From contig JBBQGG010000102.1 in the NCBI GenBank assembly GCA_038322815.1, forward strand, positions 1 through 6,463: a stretch of DNA of 6,463 bases, read 5' to 3'. The translations under genes were made by a program, and so were the position numbers. Shown in pieces: positions 1-6,158 of this stretch. The notes beneath the pieces were generated by a model. That model did not search any database. It saw nothing but the letters and a program-made list of their open reading frames with translations, and was not told the origin of the DNA. Numbering within the stretch: position 1 is the first letter of the stretch; each line of letters opens with the position of its first letter. Source of the DNA: PALSA-1296 sp038322815 (GTDB lineage Bacteria > Bacteroidota > Ignavibacteria > Palsa-1295).

Positions 1-88
1 TGAAGAAATAAGGATCTATCTTATTAATAGATTTCTCTCTGCCCCTCTTTCTTCCTTTGTTAGAGCGAGGCTCCGTTCGAAATGACAT
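1..88. repeat. Intergenic palindromic repeat, cut by the window edge
   Basis: This stretch is non-coding. Read on the minus strand from 85, it begins GTCATTTCGAACGGAG and runs to GAGAGAAATCTAT near 27-39, a layout I recognise from dispersed intergenic repeats in several bacterial phyla. A perfect 6-bp inverted repeat, ATCTAT (14-19) and ATAGAT (27-32), surrounds a 7-nt loop. The bases left of it (GAAGAAATAAGG) look like a diverged mirror of the GAGAGAAAT on the right. The element is therefore probably a longer palindrome whose other half lies outside the window. Function is unknown. Its copy number in the genome cannot be seen here. Confidence 0.5.
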
Positions 89-174
89 GATAAATCGTGT
101 TATAAAAAAAGTTAAGACGTTTTTTCCCTCTTCGTTGTTTACTTTGACTCCCCAGAATCTAACCAAAATTATCT
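89..174 (+). other. Non-coding leader upstream of the aminotransferase gene
   Basis: These 86 nt are AT-rich and hold no convincing gene. There is no Shine-Dalgarno sequence directly before the ATG at 175 (the preceding bases are AACCAAAATTATCT). A TTTACTTTG at 138-146 is close to, but one base short of, the Bacteroidota -7 element TAnnTTTG. I see no convincing partner for it upstream. A promoter for the aminotransferase (and perhaps serA) is expected here, but its position cannot be fixed from sequence alone. Confidence 0.4.
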
Positions 175-1317
175 ATGATCAAAAAACGTATTATGGCTCC
201 GGGACCTACGGAAGTCCCACCGGAAGTTCTTGCTGCAGGCGGATTGCCTATCCTTCATCACCGCACACCGGAATTCCGCGCAATTTTTGCTGAAGTTTGC
301 GAGAAAATAAAATATGTATTCCAAACTACACAACCCGTTCTAACCCTTGCCGCAGGCGGTACAGGAGGGATGGAAGCAATCGTCGTTAATCTCAGCGCAC
401 CGGGAGAAAAAGTGCTTGTTATCTCAGGCGGAGTTTTCGGTGAACGCTGGGCAAAGATCGCCGAAGCTTTGGAGCGAAAAGTCGTTCGCATCAATGTTGA
501 ATATGGCAAAGCCGTAAAACCCGAAGATGTGCAAAAAGCCTTGACGGATAATCCCGATGCCGTTTTGCTTTGCGGTACGCTTTCGGAAACTTCCACAGGC
601 GCTCAGCATCCGATAAAAGAAATTGCCGCTCTCACAAAATCCACGAATACTCTTTTCGCTGTCGATGCGATAAGCGGGCTCGTCGCCTGTGTTTTCAAGA
701 TGGATGAGTGGAGTGTCGATGCAGTTGTTTCCGGCACGCAAAAAGGGTTAATGATGCCTCCTGGACTTGCTCTCATCGCATTGAGTGAACGAGCTTTAGC
801 TTCGATGAAGGCGAAGAAAAGTCCGAAGTTCTACTGGTCGTTTGAATCAGCATTGAAAAAACTTACTGAAGAAAAGCTTCCGGATACTCCGTGGACTCCG
901 AACGTCTCTCTCGTTCGCCAGCTTCAAGTATCACTTCAACTCATTCATGCCGAAGGAATAGAAAATATATGGAAGCGTCATGAACTACTTGCTCATGCAA
1001 CTCGCGAAGCAATGAAAGCTTTGGGACTTACACTCTTTGCAGAGTCGCCGAGTGTCAGCGTCACATCAGTTCACACCCCTTCAGGAATTGCAAGCGGCGA
1101 TATTGTAAAAAAGATGCGTAGCGAATGGGGTATTTCCATCGTTGGCGGGCAAGGAACAATGGAAGGAAAAATTTTCCGCATCGGTCATCTTGGCTATTGC
1201 GATAGAACCGATGTATTGATGACTGTTGCAGCGCTTGAATGCGTCTTGTCACAGATCGGAGTGCCAATTACAATGGGCGCAGGAGTAAAGGCTGCGCAGC
1301 AAGTATTTTTAAAATAA
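175..1317 (+). CDS. Class V PLP-dependent aminotransferase (serine/phosphoserine/alanine-glyoxylate type)
   Basis: This is a cytoplasmic pyridoxal-phosphate enzyme of fold type I, 380 residues, full length for the family. Visible motifs are the N-terminal substrate loop GPTEVP (10-15), the cofactor-pocket GGTGGMEA (61-68), SETSTG (137-142), the PLP aspartate D164 in VDAISG, and the Schiff-base lysine K190 in SGTQKG. Also present are the TPWTPNVS segment (238-245) and R336 in FRIGHLG, expected to hold the substrate carboxylate. The family includes serine-glyoxylate, alanine-glyoxylate and broad-specificity aspartate aminotransferases. Sequence alone does not separate these. Because serA follows on the same strand, the best inference is transamination of 3-phosphohydroxypyruvate to phosphoserine, in place of classical SerC, or a related serine/glyoxylate reaction. 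The start at 175 gives MIKKRIMAPGP; an ATG at 193 is a possible alternative. No Shine-Dalgarno is visible for either. The general call is firm and the substrate is uncertain. Confidence 0.93.
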   Translation: MIKKRIMAPGPTEVPPEVLAAGGLPILHHRTPEFRAIFAEVCEKIKYVFQTTQPVLTLAAGGTGGMEAIVVNLSAPGEKVLVISGGVFGERWAKIAEALERKVVRINVEYGKAVKPEDVQKALTDNPDAVLLCGTLSETSTGAQHPIKEIAALTKSTNTLFAVDAISGLVACVFKMDEWSVDAVVSGTQKGLMMPPGLALIALSERALASMKAKKSPKFYWSFESALKKLTEEKLPDTPWTPNVSLVRQLQVSLQLIHAEGIENIWKRHELLAHATREAMKALGLTLFAESPSVSVTSVHTPSGIASGDIVKKMRSEWGISIVGGQGTMEGKIFRIGHLGYCDRTDVLMTVAALECVLSQIGVPITMGAGVKAAQQVFLK

Positions 1318-1330
1318 ATATTCTAACCGT

Positions 1331-1445
1331 GTCATTGCAAAGAGTCACGAAGCGACGACAAATCAAACCGCTGAGGTATACTACTCCGTCTCTCTTTTAA
1401 CCTGAGGGGATTGCTTCGTCGGGCTAAAGGCTTCCTCGCAATGAC
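1331..1445. repeat. 115-bp imperfect inverted repeat (TCATTGCGAGG / GAAGCAATC type)
   Basis: The left arm (1331-1364) starts GTCATTGCAAAGAG and passes through GAAGCGACGAC to AAATC. The right arm (1409-1445) reads, on the opposite strand, GTCATTGCGAGGAAGCC then CCGACGAAGCAATC. The two arms match well at their outer ends and around GCGACGA/CCGACGA, with small gaps between. The roughly 44-nt centre is not clearly palindromic. The element fills nearly all of the gap between the aminotransferase and serA. A transcript could fold it into a long hairpin, so it could affect read-through or mRNA stability. Similar TCATTGCGAGG repeats are known as dispersed non-coding elements in many bacteria. No transposase is nearby. 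Confidence 0.75.
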
Positions 1446-1460
1446 ACACAAAAATAAAAC

Positions 1461-3044
1461 ATGTATAAAATCTTAATTTCCGATAAACTTTCCGAACAAG
1501 GCATTGCCGTATTCAAAGCCGAGAAAGATATCACCGTCGATGTAAAGCTCGGCATGAAACCTGAAGAATTAAAAAGTGTAATTGGAGAGTACGATGCATT
1601 GGTTATTCGCTCTGATACGCAAGTGACAGCCGATATTATTGCAAGTGCAAAAAAACTGAAAGTTGTCGGACGCGCAGGTGTAGGTCTTGATAATATTGAT
1701 ATTCCTGCAGCAACGCGAGCGGGAGTTATCGTCATGAATACGCCGGATGGCAATACTATTTCTGCCGCTGAGCATACGATGGCGCTTATGCTCGCATTGG
1801 CGCGCAACGTTCCACAGGCTTATGAAAGCTTGCGTGCAAAAAAATGGGAGCGATCAAAATTTACAGGAATTGAATTATTTGGTAAAACGCTTGGCATTAT
1901 AGGTCTCGGAAGAATCGGAGTTGAAGTAGCAAACAGAAGTAAAGCATTTGGAATAAAAATAATTGCATACGATCCTTATGCCCGTCCAGAACGCGCCCAT
2001 GAACTTGGCATTGAACTTGTAGAATTAAAAGTACTTCTTGAGCGATCGGATATTATTACTGTTCACGTTCCGATCACGAAAGATACTTCTCATTTGATCG
2101 GTACTGAAGAATTAAAATTGTGTAAAAAAGGTGTTCGCTTACTCAATGTAGCCCGTGGTGGAATTTATAATGAAGAAGCAGTTGCTGAGGCATTAAAATC
2201 CGGCGCTGTTGCCGGGGCAGCATTTGATGTTTTTTCTAAGGAACCTCCTACTGATAATCCCCTGCTCGATCTGCCGAATTTTATTGCGACTCCGCATCTC
2301 GGAGCAAGCACCGAAGAAGCGCAGGTGAATGTTGCAATTGTTGTCGCAAAACAGATCGTTGATGCTCTTCATGGTAAGACCATCTTTAATGCAGTCAACG
2401 TACCTGCAGTAGGTCCTGAGCAATGGGAATATTTACGCCCGTATTATACACTATGCGAAAAACTTGCTGCTTTCCTTTCGCAAGGTTCGCGTGAGAAGAT
2501 CGATAGAATTCATATCACTTATTCAGGCGAAGTAACAAAACAAAAGACTCAGGCTCTTACAGTTGCTATTCTTAAAAGTTTTCTTGCGCAATTCATTCAG
2601 GAACATGTCAATGATGTCAACGCTCCGGTTCTGGCAAAAGAACGCGGTATAGCTGTAACTGAATCTACCACTGATCATTTCGGAAGTTATACCAATAGCA
2701 TCCTTATTGAAATAGGTACTGCAAATACTTGCCATTGCGTTCGCGGCACATTACTAGCCGATGGCATGGCGCGTATCGTGGAGATCGATAATTACCGTGT
2801 TGATATTTCGGCTGAAGGCACATTGCTGTTATTCTTCAATCCCGATATTCCAGGTATTCTTGGTAGAGTCTCGACGATTCTCGGCAGCAACAACGTAAAT
2901 ATTGCCGGTCTCGCCAATGGCAGACTTCGAGCAGGCGCAGAGGCAGTAACAATTATAAACGTAGATATAGAAGTCCCGGAAACTGCATTAAAAGAAATTT
3001 CCAACATTGAAGGACTTAAGGGTGTTAGACTTGTGAAGCTTTGA
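1461..3044 (+). CDS. serA: D-3-phosphoglycerate dehydrogenase
   Basis: This enzyme oxidises 3-phosphoglycerate to 3-phosphohydroxypyruvate with NAD+, the first step of phosphorylated serine synthesis in the cytoplasm. At 527 residues it has the long architecture known from Mycobacterium tuberculosis SerA. Split substrate-binding segments occupy about 1-98 and 290-316, with the nucleotide-binding domain between them. An intervening (ASB) domain lies at about 317-446, and an ACT domain at about 454-527. The Rossmann motif GLGRIG is at 148-153, with D171 after the second strand (IAYDPY) selecting NAD. The catalytic triad is R232 (NVARGG), E261 (KEPP) and H279 (TPHLGAST). The ACT domain suggests feedback control by serine, as in characterised relatives. 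The start ATG has an A-rich run in front of it (ACACAAAAATAAAAC) and no Shine-Dalgarno. It lies 15 nt after the inverted repeat and 143 nt after the aminotransferase, so the two may be co-transcribed through the repeat or serA may have its own promoter. Confidence 0.97.
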   Translation: MYKILISDKLSEQGIAVFKAEKDITVDVKLGMKPEELKSVIGEYDALVIRSDTQVTADIIASAKKLKVVGRAGVGLDNIDIPAATRAGVIVMNTPDGNTISAAEHTMALMLALARNVPQAYESLRAKKWERSKFTGIELFGKTLGIIGLGRIGVEVANRSKAFGIKIIAYDPYARPERAHELGIELVELKVLLERSDIITVHVPITKDTSHLIGTEELKLCKKGVRLLNVARGGIYNEEAVAEALKSGAVAGAAFDVFSKEPPTDNPLLDLPNFIATPHLGASTEEAQVNVAIVVAKQIVDALHGKTIFNAVNVPAVGPEQWEYLRPYYTLCEKLAAFLSQGSREKIDRIHITYSGEVTKQKTQALTVAILKSFLAQFIQEHVNDVNAPVLAKERGIAVTESTTDHFGSYTNSILIEIGTANTCHCVRGTLLADGMARIVEIDNYRVDISAEGTLLLFFNPDIPGILGRVSTILGSNNVNIAGLANGRLRAGAEAVTIINVDIEVPETALKEISNIEGLKGVRLVKL

Positions 3045-3050
3045 TGCCCC

Positions 3051-3596
3051 TTACGGATAAAATCGCACTCCGACTGCAGCATCGAATGCTACACCGAAAG
3101 GAGAAATTCCTATAAGTGGCCCGACCTCCAAAAAGAACTCAAGGGGCGTGCGTTTGGGAATAATATTTAATCCAAACATTGCGCGGATTCCGAATCCTAT
3201 ATCAGAAGTACGATATCCGCGATAATAGAATGGATAGTCGCCTTCATCATAATGTTTTCTTTGATAAAATACTCCATAGTATCCACTCCCAAAACCAACA
3301 GCTCCACCTATTGCCGCGTAAAGTTTGACGACATTCGAATTAAATGCATGAAAATGCCACAGGTAGTCAACATCTATGCGAGGTGCACCAAAATATGAAT
3401 AGCCTATATCAGCTACGAGAGCATTTTCGCTATTAAGCCAATACTTTACTGTACCGCCGGTCGGCTCACCAAGAATCAAACCGAATCCGAATTCCTTACC
3501 GCCGGGTCCTTGTGCGAACGAAGAAGTTGAATTACCGCTGAGCATCAAGACAATAGCACAGCAAAATGTGAAACTTGGGATTGATTTTATTTTCAT
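3051..3596 (-). CDS. Small outer-membrane beta-barrel protein, DUF3996/BAPKO_0422-like
   Basis: The product has 181 residues. A signal peptide is clear: basic MKIK, a hydrophobic core at about 9-20, and a likely cut after SFA28. The mature part alternates short glycine- and aromatic-rich strands typical of an 8-stranded outer-membrane barrel: FGFGLILGEPTGGTVKYWL (36-54), VDYLWHF (76-82), LYAAIGGAVGFG (92-103), DIGFGIRAMFGL (132-143), LEFFLEVGPLIG (152-163) and AAVGVRFYP (173-181). From memory, the GEPTG..KYWL, DYLWH and ELFLE-like blocks resemble the DUF3996/BAPKO_0422 group, whose function is unknown. The segment 106-128 is very tyrosine-rich and probably forms a surface loop. The chain ends FYP, so the usual terminal aromatic is one residue in. 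The gene lies 79 nt after the ubiD stop and converges with serA, leaving 6 nt between stop codons. No link to quinone or serine metabolism is evident. Confidence 0.8.
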   Translation of the reverse strand: MKIKSIPSFTFCCAIVLMLSGNSTSSFAQGPGGKEFGFGLILGEPTGGTVKYWLNSENALVADIGYSYFGAPRIDVDYLWHFHAFNSNVVKLYAAIGGAVGFGSGYYGVFYQRKHYDEGDYPFYYRGYRTSDIGFGIRAMFGLNIIPKRTPLEFFLEVGPLIGISPFGVAFDAAVGVRFYP

Positions 3597-3675
3597 AATA
3601 TCTAATAAAAGAATTTACTGCAACATAAAAAAGTGAGGAGCCTGAAATGGACACTTCGAAATCGTAGTTGATGTT

Positions 3676-5568
3676 TTAGAATCCGTATTCAGTCCAACGG
3701 TCAGAAACCCGTTTAACGATTTCTTCTGACATTATGCATGGATTCGGGTATCCGGTTTTCCATGTTGCATCGATTCCCATTATTCCGTGATATACAGGTG
3801 CAATTCCATTCATCTCCGCCTTTGTAAAGAGCACATCACGCGCAGCATCGAAGCGTGTGAATATTCCCCATATCACTTCCTGAATATTAGAGAGATTAAT
3901 ATCTTCACTGACGGCAGCAACGATCTTGGTTCCCCGCGGAAGCATCTCGACATTTTCAGAAGCAATTAATTTTTCAATTACTTCATGTCCGATTGTTTTT
4001 CGTGAAAGAGTGATTTCTCCTTCCATCTGCTTAGCCGCATTTTGTTCCGATGTAAAAGCACCCTCAACTTTTACTACGAGCAGCGTCTCTTCAAACATCT
4101 TATACTCCCTTATACGCATATCCAACTCTGATGGATTCCTTGGCGCTCTTCCGGTACGTGACTCAATTTCATTCACTTGGCGTAGAGGATATTTTCCTCC
4201 GCTTGCCGATGCAGCAAGTTTCGGAGTTACATCAAGGATCATCTTCGAACCAAGATTCATGGTGTAGCTCGTGAAATCAAGAGTATCGAGAGGTACATTT
4301 GGAAGAAGAAGAAAATCATAGTGCGGATCGAAATGCTCACCAATTGCCCGCAAGACTTCAAGAAAATTTCTATTATTTGTCTGCTCTCCGACCATCACCG
4401 CACATTTTGTAAGAGAGAGCTGTCCTTCACCGACAAGTGAAACAGCTGTTTTCATTGCTTCTTTTCCATAACGCTGCTGAGTCGAGATCGAGAGAAAATT
4501 ATGAAAACCAGCTTCGTAAAACGCCCAAATATCTCGAACTTCAGGGTGCATCAAGCGCGCAAGTGGTCCTAAAATCATTTGTGTTGCGTCGCCTAACCAT
4601 TTATCTTCCATTGGCGGTTTGCCGACAACCGTTGCAGCAAATATCGGATTATCACGATGTGTAACAGCTTTTACATGAAAGACAGGAAACATTCCGGTAT
4701 GAGAGTAATGTCCGAAGTGATCACCGAACGGTCCTTCAAGTCTGCGCTCGTTTGCCGGCACAAAACCTTCTAAAATAAACTCCGCTTCGGATGGAACATC
4801 GATGGAGATTCGTTTCCCGCGAACCATACGTGTTGCGGCACCACGCAAAAAACCCGCAAACATTGCTTCATCCAAACCCTCCGGAAGCGGAGCAATCGTT
4901 GCAAGTAAGAGTGCCGGGTCAGTTCCGATCGCAACAGCAACTTCCAATAATTTATTTTGATCTTCGGCAGCAGCATAATGAAATCCTCCACCCTTTTGTA
5001 TCTGCCAATGCATACCCGTGCTTGAATCGTCATAGATATGCATTCGATACATTCCTATGTTACGCTTCCCTGTTCGCGGATCATAAGTAAAAACTTGTGG
5101 AAGTGTAATAAACTTTCCACCGTCGTCAGGCCAGGTTTGCAATATCGGAAGAGAAGAGAGATCCGGAGGGGATATATTTTTCTGCGACCGTGCATAATTA
5201 TCAGATGAACTTCGTGCGGCAAATATCCTTGAAGCAAGTGGCTTCAAGAGATTGTACATCTTTGAAAGTTTCGGAGGCATTAGTTCTTCGGCAACATGGA
5301 GTAGTTTTTCTCCAAGTTCGTTCGGGTCTTCTCCAACTGCAAGTTCGATGCGGCGATCGCTTGCAAGAATATTCATTGCCAGAGAATATTTAGAACCGAT
5401 GATATTTTCAAACACGATCGCTTTACCACCTTCAAGCATTGAGCGAACGGCAATTTCTGCTGCTTCTAAATGCGGATCAACGGGTGCTGTAATGCGGATT
5501 AATTCACCTTCATTATCAAGAACACGAAGGAAATCATGTAGTGAGTGAAACGTATTTCGTTTTGCCAT
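3676..5568 (-). CDS. UbiD-family prFMN-dependent decarboxylase, probably menaquinone pathway (MqnL-type)
   Basis: This is a non-oxidative aromatic acid decarboxylase that uses prenylated FMN. Beside ubiX and ubiA, its likely substrate is the prenylated 1,4-dihydroxy-6-naphthoate of the futalosine menaquinone route. Family landmarks are RNIGMYRM (169-176, with N170 and R175), GLDEAMFAGF (231-240, E234), EGPFGDH (278-284, with E278 and D283 at the catalytic acid positions), VGKPPMEDKWLG (315-326) and NLGSKMILDVTPK (438-450). The start at 5568 (MAKRNTF) is chosen because a GGAGGA lies 12 nt upstream and it begins 2 nt after the ubiX stop. An ATG at 5595 would place that site inside the gene and overlap ubiX. 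At 630 residues it is longer than E. coli UbiD (about 497). The extra length is mostly at the C-terminus, where 547-604 resembles 387-450. Residue 191 is Gln in HWQIQKGG, where relatives usually have His. The family call is firm; the substrate is inferred from neighbours. Confidence 0.93.
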   Translation of the reverse strand: MAKRNTFHSLHDFLRVLDNEGELIRITAPVDPHLEAAEIAVRSMLEGGKAIVFENIIGSKYSLAMNILASDRRIELAVGEDPNELGEKLLHVAEELMPPKLSKMYNLLKPLASRIFAARSSSDNYARSQKNISPPDLSSLPILQTWPDDGGKFITLPQVFTYDPRTGKRNIGMYRMHIYDDSSTGMHWQIQKGGGFHYAAAEDQNKLLEVAVAIGTDPALLLATIAPLPEGLDEAMFAGFLRGAATRMVRGKRISIDVPSEAEFILEGFVPANERRLEGPFGDHFGHYSHTGMFPVFHVKAVTHRDNPIFAATVVGKPPMEDKWLGDATQMILGPLARLMHPEVRDIWAFYEAGFHNFLSISTQQRYGKEAMKTAVSLVGEGQLSLTKCAVMVGEQTNNRNFLEVLRAIGEHFDPHYDFLLLPNVPLDTLDFTSYTMNLGSKMILDVTPKLAASASGGKYPLRQVNEIESRTGRAPRNPSELDMRIREYKMFEETLLVVKVEGAFTSEQNAAKQMEGEITLSRKTIGHEVIEKLIASENVEMLPRGTKIVAAVSEDINLSNIQEVIWGIFTRFDAARDVLFTKAEMNGIAPVYHGIMGIDATWKTGYPNPCIMSEEIVKRVSDRWTEYGF

Positions 5569-5570
5569 TC

Positions 5571-6155
5571 TTATTCTAATTCCTCCGCACGCCATCCCTT
5601 ACCTATTTTTATACCGCATTGCTGTAAGACCTTATTTACGAAACCTTGAACATATTCTTCGACCGTTTTTGGTATGAAATAAAGCGGGGGTGAGATCGGC
5701 ATGATAATAACACCTTCGCGTGAAAGCTTCGCGCACTGTTCAAGAGTTATCGTCGAAAGTGGCGTCTCACGAACACAAATGATCATCTTATATCGTTCTT
5801 TCAAACAAACTGCAGCAGTACGGGTGATAAGTGTATCTCCGACCCCTGAAGCAATTTTTCCAATCGTTGAGGTTGAAGCTGGGATAATCACGTACGCATC
5901 AAGTTCTGAAGTGCCGGATGCAAGCGGAGCAGTAAGATCGGTATCGGCAAAGGCTCTGGTGTAATAGGGTTTCAAGGCTTTCTCCGGTTCGGGCATCTTC
6001 AATTCATCCTTCATCACTGCTTTCCCCCACTTGCTCATGATAAGATATTTATCGTATGGATAGCGCTTCAAAAAATCGAGCGCATAGACAGCACCGCTTG
6101 AGCCGGTGATGCCGACTGCAATACGAGGCTTTATTATTTGTTTTGAATCACCCAT
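5571..6155 (-). CDS. ubiX: Flavin prenyltransferase UbiX
   Basis: UbiX joins a dimethylallyl group to reduced FMN to make prenylated FMN, the cofactor of UbiD decarboxylases. The 194 residues are full length. The flavin-binding start GITGSSGA (15-22) carries S20. LIMSK (38-42) has the second conserved serine, S41. The central core runs through IIPASTSTIGKIASG (90-104) and LITR (109-112). LKER (118-121) with K119 and RETP (129-132) with E130 match the conserved active-site pair, and PPLYFIP (156-162) has the conserved Y159. The position aligned with the usual C-terminal phosphate-binding Arg (GRVLD in many members) is K175, a conservative change that I believe occurs elsewhere in the family. 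The ATG at 6155 has no clear Shine-Dalgarno and lies 3 nt after the ubiA stop, so translational coupling is likely. The symbol mqnM could also be used if the menaquinone role is confirmed. Confidence 0.95.
   Translation of the reverse strand: MGDSKQIIKPRIAVGITGSSGAVYALDFLKRYPYDKYLIMSKWGKAVMKDELKMPEPEKALKPYYTRAFADTDLTAPLASGTSELDAYVIIPASTSTIGKIASGVGDTLITRTAAVCLKERYKMIICVRETPLSTITLEQCAKLSREGVIIMPISPPLYFIPKTVEEYVQGFVNKVLQQCGIKIGKGWRAEELE
5581..5586 (-). promoter_or_regulatory. Shine-Dalgarno site for the UbiD gene
   Basis: On the minus strand this reads GGAGGA, 12 nt before the ATG at 5568, and lies inside the last codons of ubiX. It is the only strong Shine-Dalgarno-like sequence in front of any gene here, and it decides the start at 5568 over the in-frame ATG at 5595. 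The 12-nt spacing is longer than the usual 5-9 nt. Confidence 0.5.
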
Positions 6156-6158
6156 TAG

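Noticed and set aside
102..126. A-run and T-run around GTTAAGACG as a possible terminator hairpin
   Set aside because: Pairing is A-T only, with a mismatch at the G next to the loop, and no gene end is visible upstream.
144..172. TTGACT (144-149) with AATTAT (167-172) at 17-nt spacing, resembling a sigma-70 promoter
   Set aside because: The -10 match is poor and ends 2 nt before the ATG at 175, so transcription would start inside the coding region.
57..293. Open frame of 78 codons overlapping the aminotransferase start
   Set aside because: It runs through the intergenic repeat and then out of frame through the aminotransferase; the product has no recognisable features.
3626..3657. Possible terminator after the UbiD gene on the minus strand, with a T-run after AAGTG...CACTT
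   Set aside because: The stem is only 5 bp with a 16-nt loop, and weak inner pairing leaves unbalanced bulges; too weak to call.
4791..5090. Open frame of 99 codons on the + strand inside the UbiD gene
   Set aside because: It is opposite to well-conserved UbiD codons and its translation looks like an antisense shadow.
5569..5595. Longer UbiD start at 5595 adding MACGGIRIR
   Set aside because: It overlaps ubiX by 25 nt and its codons contain the GGAGGA site; these residues look like translated ribosome-binding sequence.
5631..5633. K175 in UbiX where many members have Arg near the C-terminus
   Set aside because: It is a conservative change that still offers a positive charge, and I believe Lys occurs in other UbiX proteins; not worth a separate claim.
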